The notes under the pieces were generated by a model that worked only from the letters and a program-made list of their open reading frames with translations, had not been told where the DNA came from and did not search any database. The translations under genes and the position numbers were made by a program. DNA of 64,000 nucleotides from Ailurus styani (taxonomy: Eukaryota; Chordata; Mammalia; Carnivora; Ailuridae), in NCBI GenBank assembly GCA_002007465.1, contig LNAC01001239.1, positions 430-64,429 of the forward strand, read 5' to 3'. Of this stretch, positions 44,447-56,071 are shown in pieces (positions within the stretch are counted from its first letter, which is position 1; each line of letters begins with the position of its first letter).

Positions 44447-44642
44447 TTTTTTTCCCTAAGATTTTATTTATTTATTTGACACAGAGCGAGAGATCACAAG
44501 TAGGCAAAGAGGCAGGCAGAGAGAGAGGGGGAAGCAGGCTCTCTACTGAGCAGAGAGCCGGATGCAGGACTCGATCCCAGGACCCTGAGATCATGGCCTG
44601 AGCCGAAGGCACAGGCTTAACCCACTGAGCCACCCAGGCACC
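44447..44642 (-). mobile_element. Can-SINE
   Basis: Minus-strand copy with the exact target-site duplication 'ctcttctgtcaccatctt' (44429-44446; 44643-44660). Confidence 0.96.
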
Positions 44643-44779
44643 CTCTTCTGTCACCATCTTAAAACTCACAGTAGTCTTTGAACCTGGGGCCCCTTTTCAT
44701 TCTGCACTGGGGCCCACAAAGTAAGACAGTGCTGCGTTTTGGTGTCCAGAAAAAAATAAACACAAATTCCAACCCTGAC

Positions 44780-44870
44780 ATTTTGTTGCATGACCTTGAC
44801 AAATTACTTAACCTTCGCACTGCATTTCCTAACCTGCAAAATAGGATAAAGGTGGCACACAGCAACACTT
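44780..44870 (+). mobile_element. MIR relic
   Basis: 'gcatgaccttgacaaattac' followed by 'ttaaccttcgcactgcattt' matches the MIR core. Confidence 0.65.
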
Positions 44871-46204
44871 GGTGTAAAGAGCTGGTCATTGGATGAGTGA
44901 GGGCCAACGTCTCTGCACTTCTGGCTTGTGGGTTTGCCTCACTCTGTAGGGGTCAAAGTATCAGAGCTGCCCCACCACCGTCCTCCCCGCCCACATTGCT
45001 CTCCAGCCCCTGCATCCTGGGTGCCCAGAGGGGTTGGGTGCTCTGTCCTGGCACAGAGCACCTTCTCAAGGCTTCCAGTGAGAAATGGCAACACTCACCC
45101 CCACCCAGGGGCAAAGGAGATGAGGAGCAGGCAGCACATTAACAGTTGAGGAGGCAAAGCAGATGGTGGCTTGCATGGAGGAGGGAGCCTGGTGTTTGCC
45201 AGGGTGACAGTGGCAGGTGGTGTAAGCATAGAGAAGGGGACACAGGAGGAGTGGGGAGACTGGGCTGAGGGGGAGGGCAGTGAAATCAGCCCTAGAATTT
45301 GGGGTATGCGTGGGACCCCAAGTGGACAGGTCCAACACACATGGAGATGTGTCTCTGAGCCCGGGGTAGAGGGGACATCTGCAGACTTCAATGTGGAAGT
45401 GCTCAGTTTATGATTAGCTCTCAGAAGCATAATGGGATGGGCCTGTGAGTGAAGACAGGGAAGTGGAGAGTTTTGAAGGCTCTCCCAAGGAACCTCCTGT
45501 GTTTGGGGGAACAGAAGCAGGTGGCAAAGCGCTGGAAGAACCGCAGGAGAGTGGCCCACAGAAGCCAATGTGAGGGAGAGGGTACAAGGAGGAGGCAGGG
45601 ACCCCTCAGGGGTGAAATGGCCTTGTCAGTGACACACAGAGGCTCTAAGATCCAGCACTGAGGAAATTGCAGTAGCCCCACAAGGACAGGCGTGTGGAAG
45701 GCACAAAGACAGCTTTCCATTCCCTTTTTTTTGATGGATGCAGTGGTGAGGAGGCTGTGAGGAGGGACAGGAGGGCCAGGGCAAGGGATCACCTTGCCGG
45801 GAGCTGTGTGGTTTTATTTTTTAAAATGCCAATGAGAAGGAAAGTGTGTGACAGACCATGGGGAAGGACCCCGCGCACCTCCAGAAGGAGGGAGGAGAAG
45901 CTGGGAGCTGATGGCTCCTGTTTTCTCCGTGGAGTAGGAGGTGAGGGTACTTGGGGTAAATCAGGCATCAGAGGTTGGGGCAGAACAGAGAGGGTGTCGC
46001 ACAATACCCACGGAGACTGGGAGGAGGAGCCCAGCTGGACAGTAGACAGTAGCTATAGGCAGGTGTAGGGCCTCTGTCCTGGGGTGCAGGAGGGTCTCTC
46101 ATTGCTCTCAGCAGTCTGGAGGCAGGTGGGGGGCAAGCACTTACAAAGCACCTACTGCGTGTTGGGGGACGTCAAGGACAATGTGTTTGGAGGACTGAGT
46201 CAGA
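44871..46204. other. GC-rich non-coding; possible minus-strand L2 relic
   Basis: 45120-45400 shows weak order-of-phrase similarity to the inner part of a reversed L2 ('agatggtggcttgcatggag'), too diverged to be sure. Frames of 120-157 codons lack domains. Confidence 0.35.
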
Positions 46205-46660
46205 CATCTGTATGAGCGTTCTGGGGCTATTGTAACAAATTACTACAAACTGGGGGCTTAAAACAAGGGAAATTTATTCTCTTGTGGTTTCGGATGCCAG
46301 AAATCTGAAATCAGGGTGTCAGCGGGGCTGTGCTTTCTCCAAAGGTCAAGGAAGATTCCTCATGGCCTCTTGCAGCCTCAGGTGGCTTCTGGCAAACCCT
46401 GGCATCCCTGGACTTGTTAGCTGCACCTGTCCGGTCTCTGCCTCTGTGTTCGCATGGCCATCTCCGCCAAGAGAGCCCTTGTGCCTGCATCTCTGTGCAA
46501 ATCTTCCCTTATAAGTATCCAAGTCCTTGGGTTTAGAGCCACCTTCATCCACTAGACCTCATCTTAACCAGTCACATCTGCGAAGGTCCTCATTTCCAAT
46601 CAAGGTCTCATGCTGGTGTTCCATGTGGACATGAATTCACCCCAGAACAGCATCTAAGCT
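46205..46660 (-). mobile_element. MLT1-type MaLR LTR
   Basis: 'aacaaattactacaaactgg' followed by 'gggcttaaaacaagggaaat' begins the reverse complement of an MLT1-like LTR, which ends near 'tgaattcaccccagaacagc' (46633). Confidence 0.78.
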
Positions 46661-47834
46661 GGATGAGGAAGGGCCTGAACTTAGGCAGGGAAAGGGGGAC
46701 ACTCGGGGGACAAGAGGCAAGCTGACCCCATGATGCTGGAGGTCGGCATCTTCCATGAGAAGAATGGGTGGGGAATGCTGGAAAGAGAGGAGAGAGTGCT
46801 AGGGAGCAGGGAGCAGGAAGCAGCAAGGTGGGGACAGGCCTCACAGGCTGATGGCGGGGGGAGGAGGCAAAGGGACAAGGAGGGGAAGGTGAGGAGGGAG
46901 AGGCCATCTGATAGATCATCACGTGGAGTCGGCCAGGCCATGCATGTGGCCCAGTGCCCAGGATGGGAGCAGACTCAGAAGGAGGAGACGTGGAATGCGG
47001 TGCAGCCTGATAGTTGCGTCACAAAGGAGCAGTTGGCTTCATTTTCCCATGAAGATGGAGGAGGCCCAGCCTGGGAGCTATGGTGCGGAGCTAGCTCAGG
47101 GGACGACCAGACACACCTGCTGACCCCTACAGGCTGGGATGTGAAATGTGAGCAGCCAACCCCAAGTGGGGTGAAAGACCGGAGGTCTGTCTCTGAGGAA
47201 GGGATTGAACTTGACCTCTGTGGCCCAGAGCAAAGAGCTTGGACCATGGGGAAATCCTGGGAGGCAAATCTCAGTCATTCCCAGGGAAGAAATTTGCAAC
47301 AAGGGGAATCTCTGGGGCTAGGATGGGAGGAGAGGCACAGTGGGCTGGGAAGCACTGGGATCATCACAAAGGGGATGTGGGTTGGCCAGAGCTGGGCTGG
47401 AGGACCAATAAAATCCCAGTGACTGTGAGCATCCACACCCCAGCCTGGGTGCTGGTGTGGAGAATCTGGGCCTTTCGTGAACAGAGTGAGAGAATGAATG
47501 TAGGGCTAGAGGAGAGAAGAGGGACATGGCGTGAGACTGAGGGCATCTGTGATGTGTGCACGTGAAGCCTGCAGATGGAGGTGACAGCGGACAGGACGCT
47601 GGAAATCCCATCAGAAACGGAAGCTGGAGCCGCGTGTTCTCTCCTGCACGCGGGTGTTTCAACTTCTCCTCCTTGCCTGCACTCGGTAGTACCTGGTCTC
47701 CATACCTAGACCTTTCCTGGGCTTCTCCATGGCTCAGTGGTTTGCTCTCCCAGAGGAATGGTGGTATCCAGGTTCTGAACAGCCAGGCAGGGGCCCCTGA
47801 CAGCTTCCTGCAAGAGTGACAGGAGAACAGGTGG
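46661..47834. other. GC-rich non-coding, nothing named
   Basis: Contains the 230-codon plus frame 46730-47422, rich in Gly, Glu and Arg from purine-rich DNA and without any family resemblance. I see no supported exon. Confidence 0.4.
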
Positions 47835-47960
47835 TTACAGTGTTTCACAAGACATACCTTAAGGGTCGTTTATCCCAACCCTGTCAGCCTGAGGATGAGA
47901 CAGGAAAGCCCACGGGGTTAAGCGACTTGCCCCAAACTATGTCACCCTAGACTCAGAGCA
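47835..47960 (-). mobile_element. MIR relic
   Basis: 'aagcgacttgccccaaacta' and 'gcctgaggatgagacaggaa' fit the reversed MIR core. Confidence 0.55.
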
Positions 47961-48183
47961 AACACTGGGGCCCGGACCCAGGGATACATGGCTCTGACGT
48001 GGTGCCCATGTCCACCCAGTGGGCGGGCTGCACTTCAGCTCCAGCGCTGACCACCCAGAGTTAACAACGGACCCCACAGGCCTAGGGCCCATCCCCCACA
48101 GATGCCAGCCAGAAGTCTCAGAGACCACTGGTACTTCTGACCGACCATCTATAAATTCAGGAGTACCCATGACCTCTCAGTTC

Positions 48184-48560
48184 TTTTTTTTTTTAAATTT
48201 AAATTCAATTAATGAACATATAGTATATTATTGGTTTCAGAGGTAGAGGTCAGTGATTCATCAGTTGCATATAACAAACACTCCATGCTCATTACATCAC
48301 GTGTCCTCCTTAATGCCCATCACCCAGTTACCCCATCCCCCCATGCCCGTCCCCTCCAACAACCCTCAGTTTGTTTCCTATGATTGAGAGTCTGTTATGG
48401 TTTGTCTCCCTCTCTGATTTCGTCTTATTTCCCCCTCCTTCCCCCTATGGTCCTCTGTTTTGCTTCTTAAGTTCCACGTATGAGCCAAAACATGTAATCG
48501 GTGTCATTCTCTGATTGGCCTATTTTGCTTAGCATAATACCCTTTAGTTCTGTAATTCAC
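48184..48560 (-). mobile_element. L1 3' end (carnivore, middle-aged)
   Basis: Oligo(T) at 48184 is followed by 'aattaatgaacatatagtat', 'aacaaccctcagtttgtttc' (48359) and ORF2-end text 'tattttgcttagcataatac' (48521). It is 5'-truncated at the ORF2 C-terminus and is the longest L1 piece inside the GC-rich half. Confidence 0.88.
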
Positions 48561-49488
48561 TAGAATGTCTCATAGACTGAAGAAAGCCCTATGTTTACAA
48601 TTAGTGTTATTGTAAGGGATGTACATAGGAGAAGATCCTGGAGGGAGCTGGGAGCTTCCATGCTCACCCCCTATGGAATCAGACATGTCACTGTCTCGTC
48701 ACATCCATGAGCTCACCAACCAGGACACTGCCCCAACTTTGGGGCATAGAGTTTGTATGAGGGTTTTACTATGTAGACACGATTGATTAAATCATTGGCC
48801 ACTTGATTGAACTCAATCTCCAGCCCCATCCAGGAGCCTGGGCTGGTCTGAGCTTCCAACCATTCAATCACAATGTTGGTGACCTGCCCCTATCCTAAAG
48901 CTACCTGGAGGACCACCTTTAGCATAACAGAGACCCTCTGTCACTCAGGAAATCCCAAGGTTGTGAGGCTCTTTGCCAGAACCGCAACCCAGCAGCAACC
49001 CCTTCGGGTCAGGCTGGCAGTCCCTGTTACACTAATTTAGCCAAGTAATCCCACTCCTGATGATCCAAATAATCCCCCCAAGAAAAGTATCAGGAAGGTT
49101 CCACTCACAGAACGATCCCACCAAAACAGACATCACCTGGATGAGACCACTTAGCAGATCAATAAGAACCAAAGAAAAAGACAGGGTGCTGGGCAGGCCA
49201 AGACAGTGAGGACACTTCCTTAAAGGGCTGGAAAGTCTTCAAGGGAGGAGGGGCAGCCAGCTGTCCAGGTTCCCACACCACAAGGAGTACAGGGGCCAGG
49301 ACGGCGGTGCGCAGGGACTTCCTTTGCTGAACTCAGGTCTGCTTCTGTGGGTGGATGATGGACCACTCTGCATATTGAGATGAAAGTCATCACTTGCAGG
49401 AGGGAGGGCAGGACATGCCAACAGAAGCTTGCATAGGGAGCTTCGCCTCCCAGGTTACCCGTAAGGAGCCTTGTTAGAAAAAGCCGTT
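48561..49488. other. Non-coding, nothing named
   Basis: No gene or repeat is supported. Confidence 0.4.
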
Positions 49489-49686
49489 CTGGGGGCACCC
49501 AGGTGGCTCAGTGGGTTAAAGCCTGTGCCTTCGGCTCAGGTCATGATCTCAGGGTCCCGGGATTGAGCCCTGCATCGGGCTCTCTGCTCAGCGGGGAGTC
49601 TGCTTCCTTCTCTCTCTCTGCCTGCCTCTCTGCGTACTTGTAATCTCTCTCTCTGTCAAATAAATAAATAAAATCTTAAAAAAAAA
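49489..49686 (+). mobile_element. Can-SINE
   Basis: Plus-strand copy with the head 'gggggcacccaggtggctca' and the tail 'aataaataaaatctt'. No clear target-site duplication was found. Confidence 0.95.
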
Positions 49687-50244
49687 CCTTAAGGGCGACC
49701 TCAAGAAGTCTAGTTTCCTTAGGAGGATTTCCACAGGCAAAGAGGCAGTGAGGAGTTTTGTTCTTCAGAACTGTTTACCATCTGCCTTTGAGCCTTTGAA
49801 ATGCCAGTCGGGATGGCTCCTGTCCCCACACCCCCTGAACTGCCCCAGCACTGCTCGGTCACCCTCTCTGCTGGGCAGGTGGTCGAAAGTCAGCTCTGGA
49901 CAGATGCAGTGTGTGCTACTTTCTGGGCAGGTTTGGTGGTGTTTTTGTGCATTGCCACAAATCTGCCTTCTTGTGGGCTGAGGGTCCCTCAGGGCAGCAG
50001 GGACGACCCAATGGTTAATGCTCTGCCCTTCCCCAGACCTCCTTCTGGGTAGGTTCCTCCAAAGGGGCCACGGCCAAGAAGAAACCACAAGGAGGTAGCA
50101 GCTCCCGTCTGTCCTCAGAGATGCCCATAACCTGTACCCACATTCACTGAGGGCCCAAGAGTAAGACAGAAAGATCCAGGTAGGGTGACCTCGGGAAAGT
50201 ACACAGAAAAGGTGCCCTGACAGGCTTAAGCTGCCGACCAGAGC
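49687..50244. other. Non-coding, nothing named
   Basis: Only overlapping frames without domains on both strands. Confidence 0.4.
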
Positions 50245-50630
50245 ATGTGTGCAAGTGTCCTGTGGTTGTGGTAACAGATGACCATAAACCAGGGGGCCTA
50301 AAACAACAGAAAAGTATCCTCTCACTGTCTGGAGGCCTGAAGTCTGAAATTACAGTGCCAGCAGGGCTGCACTCACTCCAAAGACTACAGGGGAGGATCC
50401 TTCCTGCTTGTCCCAGCTGCTGCTGGTGGCTCCAGGTGTCAGTATCCCAAATCTCCTTCCCTGTCATTAGATTTCAGAGTCGCCCTAAATTCGGGATGAT
50501 CTCACTCCAGATCTGTAACTTAATCCATCTGCAAAGATGCTTTCTCCAACTATAAGGTCACAGGTCCTGGGGGTTAGGACTTGGACATATCTTTGTGGGG
50601 GACATAATTCACCCCTTTAGGGTGTGTGCA
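50245..50630 (-). mobile_element. MLT1-type MaLR LTR
   Basis: 'gggggcctaaaacaacagaa' (50290) and 'ggtcctgggggttaggactt' (50563) place the reverse complement of an MLT1-like LTR. Confidence 0.78.
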
Positions 50631-50631
50631 T

Positions 50632-50735
50632 ACATTCATCCAACAAATACTTACCAGGCTCTGCTGTGTGCCAGGCTCCATTCTAGGCACTGGGGATTCG
50701 GGCAGCAGTTGGCAATGTCCTAAATATCATGGGGC
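50632..50735 (-). mobile_element. L2 3' end relic
   Basis: 'cattcatccaacaaatactt' followed by 'gtgccaggctccattctagg' is the reverse complement of the L2 3' terminus. Confidence 0.68.
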
Positions 50736-52189
50736 TATGTTTCCTGGCAGGGGGGTGTGGGGGGCATTTAGAGTGCTTGGACTGCCATCCAGGTGACTCT
50801 TATCTTACCTGGCCAGCCTAGAAAGAAGAAGATGGTAGGTAGCTCACATAGAGTCAGAGCAGCATTCTGCCTGCCTCCAGCCTCTTCTCCTGACAGCTAC
50901 TAATGGAGCTGCCACAGGGCAGGGTTCTCCAGCCGGGCGTCCGTGGCAGGTGAACACCTGACTGGAAAAGAAGGCGCAGTGTCAGCAGAAAGTCTGTGCC
51001 TTTCCAGTGTCCCAAACAAATAACATACATTCAAAGTGCGACAGAATTTACAAAGCGCTTATCAAGTACCATCCTTCGCTTGGATTGCTCCTTAAAAGTA
51101 CTGGCCACCTTCCAAGATGCCGTGCTGGGGGAAAGGACTGGAGAAGAAATCATGAAAACGTTCCCCTTTGCTGCAGTTCTCACTCCGGCCTGAGCGTGTC
51201 CAGAACCATAAGCCTTCCACAGCCAGGGGACAGTCCCAGCACCCATATGGGTGGGTCAGAGAAGGAGAGATTTTACTGAACTTCTCAGAGCACTGCAGAT
51301 TCTGGAATGCCTCATTAGCCCTGGATGTGTTACCTGACCTGGGCTGAAGGTGCTGAGCCCACTTAGCCAAGTGACAGCCATCTTGAACAGGTGAGGGCAA
51401 ATTCTTGGGGGTGGTGGTCGATGTTTACCTATATCAGCCTTACCTGTCAAATTCATCCGTCCAGCTTGTGTGCTCCTTTAGCAGACAGACTACCTGAAAC
51501 GAGGGGAGGAGAAGGCCCCTAGAGCACGTGCTTCGTGGCCAAGGTCTAGAAGGCACATCTCTCTGTCTGGACTACCCCCATGCTCCTGGCCACAGGCAAA
51601 TGGGTTGGTTTCCATCGAGTGGGAAGGAGAAGAGTGATTCTATTAAAGCAGTTGTGGCCTGGCCTGTCATACCCCATGCAGGGATACCTTTCAGCACTGT
51701 GGGGGGAGAGCGGGCCTGGACAGACACCCACAGCTCAGATGCCACCCGGGGGCTGCTCTCCATAGCCCTCCCTATAACTGCACAGCTCTTTCCACTGTGC
51801 CTGTGGTTCACCTCTCAAGAATGAAACCATGATTAAGGGGTCCTATCCTCTGAGCAGACAGTGGCACTGGCCTAATTTAGGACCTGATCAATCCTCCTCC
51901 CGTGTGATTAAATGAGATCTTCCCATTGATTTTCATTCAGAGAACAGCCTAGGTGGGATTCAGAGAGAAATGTACAAGGGCCCGTACACACTTGCAGCAG
52001 AGAGCCAAGACAAGGAACTGTGCCCCCGCCCCCCTTGTCTGTGCGTGGGGCCAGCCACAGGTGTCCTTCCTCTCTGGGGTCCCACCTGCAGCTACTGTGG
52101 GAGCTCAGCAGACTCAGATCATGGGAAGCCTCAGGGAGGGAGGGAGGGAGGGATTTTGTGCTTATTATTTCACGGGTGCTTGTGCTTCC
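50736..52189. other. Non-coding, nothing named
   Basis: A (GGGA)n patch lies at 52133-52153. Frames up to 102 codons lack domains. Confidence 0.4.
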
Positions 52190-52710
52190 TCCTTCATCTA
52201 CTCGAACATATTTATGGTGTGAACCAGGCCCTGTCTTGGATTAATCAAACCAGGCTTTGAACCAGGCCCTGTCTTGGATTCTAGAGACACATAAGTGTCC
52301 ACATCGGTGAACAAAACAGATAAAAGTCTCTCATGGAGCTTACATTACGCTGGGGAGGGGGGAAGGACAATCAACAGAAATACAAATAAGCTGCATTGTG
52401 CCTGCAGGAGCTAAGAGCCATGGAGTGGGGATGGGAGGGGTGTGGGGGGGGCGGGGCGGTGAACTGTGATTTTAATCCAGGTGAGAAAATGTATTTGACC
52501 AAAGACCTCAGGGAAATGGGGTTTGGCTGGGAAGGGGCAAAGCTGGAGCAAGTACAAAGGCCCTGGGGAAGTGTGTGCCTGGAGAGCTCCACAGCCAGCA
52601 AGAAGGCCAGTGCTGCCTGTGGAACGAGTAGGAGCGTGGTGAGGTCTGGGGGTGAGCAGACCAGAGCAGGTGGGGCTTCAGAGCTGGAGAAGGACTCTGA
52701 GGTTTATTCT
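52190..52710 (-). mobile_element. L2 3' part
   Basis: 'ggtgaacaaaacagataaaa' (52306) followed by 'ctcatggagcttacattacg' and then 'gagcaagtacaaaggccctg' (52546) follow the order of a reversed L2 3' end. It contains an internal 23-bp direct repeat (52220-52242 and 52258-52280). Confidence 0.75.
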
Positions 52711-53574
52711 GAGCATGAATCTATGAGGCAGACTGGAAATCTCTCTTACATCCTGGTTTTCTCTACTTGGTCACCCCGCTAGCCATTTCTCCTCTTCCCA
52801 GTGGTCAGGGCATATGGATACCCCTCAGGTCCAGATGATGGAAAGCTGGCTCCAGCTTTGCTGCGTCCTCCATCACAGGCCCAACGTGATCAAGCCCCTC
52901 TGGGCAGAGGCCTGGCCCTTGAGGTGCTAGGTTTGGCCTTGGCAGACAGTGGTCCCTTTGGAGTCAGGGTCTCAGACCTGGCCACCAGTTGACCTCTCAC
53001 TTTTAGAAGCAGCCTCTGGGAATCGCTGACTCTGTTTAGCACCCACCGTGGGCCCACATTCTTCCCTCCCAGGGGTCCTAGCTCTGAGATGCTGAGGGAA
53101 GAGCAGGGCCCCATGTGTGGGTTCTATAAGGGATACAGGGCATGTGGAAGCTGAGGCCTCAGACTGCACTCGATCTATTGTGGGGGGTGTGGGACACCAG
53201 ACATGTTGGGCCCACTTTCTGGGGTGGGCTCCCCCATAAGAAGCAGAGCTTCAGTAGAGGAGTGGGACCCCCCCAAAAGGGCTGAATCTGGGCTGTGGTT
53301 GGGAAGGAGTGAGGGGCATTCCGGCTGGACAAATGGGGTCACACTCTGACTCTCTTCCCTGCACATCCTTATCTGGTGATTAAACAAGGTGGCATGTGGA
53401 TTGGGCCAGGCCTTGCTGAGGGTGGCAGGGGAGGGGTTTCGGCAAACATCAGTGAGACAGGGTGAGAGGGGTTCCCAGGGTTCCCATGGTGTTCTGCCAT
53501 GCAAAGGACTCCACCTCCTCCACGTCTCCTGGCAGATAATGGCAGGAAGGGGCTCAGAGTCCAGGTGCCCATCA
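52711..53574. other. Non-coding, nothing named
   Basis: No gene or repeat is supported. Confidence 0.4.
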
Positions 53575-53720
53575 CCTATCTTTTACTCAATTTCCCCATC
53601 TGTAAAATGGGGATGATGCTCAGACCCACCTCATAGGGTCTCCCAGAGGGTGCCTCGAGAGCTGACTAGGGAAAAACCTTGGATCAGCACTGAGTCCAGG
53701 GGTATGCTATGGGCCCCTAC
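53575..53720 (+). mobile_element. MIR
   Basis: 'atttccccatctgtaaaatg' followed by 'gggatgatgctcagacccac' and 'ctcatagggtc' is a clear MIR. Confidence 0.82.
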
Positions 53721-53739
53721 ATATGGGCCCACAAACGAG

Positions 53740-53835
53740 GTGCAGGAAGGCTAGGGTATTTGCTCAGGGTCTTGCAGCCTGACGTGGCAGAGCCTTGATT
53801 CAAGCCCGCCCTTCTGGTTCTTGCTTTGGAGCTCC
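53740..53835 (-). mobile_element. MIR scrap
   Basis: 'gctcagggtcttgcagcctg' followed by 'acgtggcagagccttgattc' fits the reversed MIR core, just beside a MIR of opposite orientation. Confidence 0.55.
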
Positions 53836-54302
53836 ACCCAGAGAGCAGACCCAGTGGGTGCCCTGCTCTCAGGCCCAGGTTGACTCTCTGAAGGTGCGCC
53901 CACCCTGGCAGGGACAGGATGGGCGATGGGTCTATCTCTCATGCTTGCTCATTTCCCAGCCTCTGACACTCACAATTCAGCCAAAGGGTTGAGGTCGAGG
54001 TAATCCTCCTGGCTCCCCTCACCACCTCTAGCAGCTACTTGTGCTGCTGGTAGCCTTCCTCCTGCGAATGAGCTCCTTGAAGCTGGCAGCTATCAGCCAA
54101 AGCCCTTGTGAGTCAGCCCCAGGGCTGCTCAGTTTGGAAGGCTTGCTCTCCCTTCCTGAAGCCTGTGGCCACTCAGGTCACCTGCCCTGTTGACCTTTGG
54201 CCTCAGCTTGGGGCTGCTGCACCTGCAGAGTTGTCAGGCTGCAAGAAAGGTCCTGGATGGCCCAGACTGATGTGTGTGGAGCCATCAGAGCTGGGCTCTT
54301 TT
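53836..54302. other. Non-coding, nothing named
   Basis: No gene or repeat is supported. Confidence 0.4.
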
Positions 54303-54387
54303 TTTCTTTTCTTTTTTTTTAACATCTTAATTTAATTTACTTTTTTTTCAGTGTTCCAAGATTCACTGTTTATGCACCACACCCAGT
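54303..54387 (-). mobile_element. Very short L1 3' tail
   Basis: T-rich start, then 'cagtgttccaagattcactg' and 'tttatgcaccacacccagt'. The target-site duplication is 'agagctgggctctt' (54288) / 'agagctgggttctt' (54388). Confidence 0.9.
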
Positions 54388-54401
54388 AGAGCTGGGTTCT
54401 T

Positions 54402-55634
54402 AATAGATTCCCTGCTGCCAGTGTGCGCAGATTGTCTAGGATTGAGATCACATCTCCAGGGGGCACTTTGGACCTGTGTGGTCAGAGCATCACCAGGCTC
54501 ATGGCTGCACCTAGGTCCTGGCCTCTCCTCAGCTCCTGGGGAGAATAGGGTCACCAGTCCAGCCCAGGGAAATGTCTGGCATGTCCCTGCTCTACCGCTT
54601 TCAGCCCCTCCCATGGCAGCTGAGCATTCCCCTCCAGGTTGCAAGTCAGCCTCTCTCCCTGGCCCCTAAAAGTTCTGCTATTCCCCTTCCTCCATGAATT
54701 GCCTCCCAAATGATACTTTTTTGCAACCTATCTGCTTCTCAGAAAAATAGGAGAAGCTCTTTCTAGATGACAGCCCCTCCCCTGCTGATACCTCTCCCAT
54801 ATGCCTCTGTGTGCGGGCAGGTGCCCTCGACCCAGGGGGGGTGGGTACCCAGAACATCCCCTCACCACACAGTAGCAGGTCCTTCCTGGTGGATTCCACT
54901 CAGGAAGGGCGCTGTGCCTACCCCATCCTGCACTGTCCTCAACCCAAGAAGAGCACAGCCCCTGGGGTACAGTCTGAAGATATCGGGCTGTGTCTTCAGC
55001 TCACTCTGGGTATCAGGTCGGTATCTCAGGGGAGAGGAAAGTGCAATCACAGAAAAATGGCATTTGGCATACGTGCCTGCCCTGCTCTCTTTGCTCCCAT
55101 ACACACTTTAGCCTGATGTGCAGAATTTACAATGGAAAGAAAATTTTGACATTTCTGGGTTTGAGCTAGTCTTGGAAGTAGAACTACAAAGCCAGCTGTG
55201 GCCTCAGAAAGAGCAGCCCTCCCTCAAGCACAGAGCCAGGAATGTGGGTCTTTGGGGCTGGAACTGTGTCTTTGAACATGGCATTCAGCCATTCCCCTGC
55301 CTCCAAGGTAGGTTCAGATAGTCTTCTCAAATTCAAGGTAATCCATGTTACCGTCTGTGTAGCCAACAGTGCAGGAGGAGCAGGTGGGAGTCCGCTAGGA
55401 AGCCACAGTGTCACCTTCCATAGCCCTGGGGTGCCACACCCTCACCACTCAAAGGGTTTGCCCATCTCCTGCTTGGTACAACTGAGAAGAACTTGGACCC
55501 CCTCCCATCCCTCTTGGCACCCAGAACCTGTAGCTGCTTTTAATCTGTCTGGAATCTGCCCCTGAGGTCTCCTGGCATCATTCCAGATTAGGAAAATTAT
55601 GTCCCATTTCCACAGTGACCCCAGTGAGCCAGGG
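54402..55634. other. Non-coding, nothing named
   Basis: Frames of 75-115 codons without domains. No exon could be supported. Confidence 0.4.
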
Positions 55635-55650
55635 CTGGCCTAGGACATTC

Positions 55651-55845
55651 TTTTTTTTTAAAGATTTATTTATTTATTTGACAGAGAGAGAGAGATCACA
55701 AGTAGGCAGAGAGGCAGGCAGAGAGGATAGGGGAAGCAGGCCCTCTGCTGAGCGGAGAGCCCGATGTGGGGCTCGATCCCAGGACCCTGAGATCATGACT
55801 TGAGCCGAAGGCAGAGGATTAACCCACTGAGCCACCCAGGTGCCC
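55651..55845 (-). mobile_element. Can-SINE, first of two at one site
   Basis: Minus-strand copy between 'ctggcctaggacatt' (55635-55649) and 'ctggcctagcacatt' (55846-55860). Confidence 0.95.
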
Positions 55846-55860
55846 CTGGCCTAGCACATT

Positions 55861-56056
55861 ATTTTTTTTTAAGATTTTTATTTATTTATTTGACACAGAG
55901 AGAGATCACAAGTAGGCAGATAGGCAGGCAGAGAGAGAGGGGGAAGCAGGCTCTCTGTTGAGCAGAGAGCCCGATGTGGGGTTCGATCCCAGGACCCTGG
56001 GATCATGACGTGAGCCGAAGGCAGAGGCTTAACCCACTGAGCCACCCAGGCACCCC
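55861..56056 (-). mobile_element. Can-SINE, second of two at one site
   Basis: Minus-strand copy between 'ctggcctagcacatt' (55846-55860) and 'ggcctagcacatt' (56059-56071). Confidence 0.95.
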
Positions 56057-56071
56057 AAGGCCTAGCACATT

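Noticed and set aside
46730..47422. 230-codon open frame
   Set aside because: The composition reflects purine-rich DNA. No recognisable family, and overlapping frames of similar length exist on the other strand.
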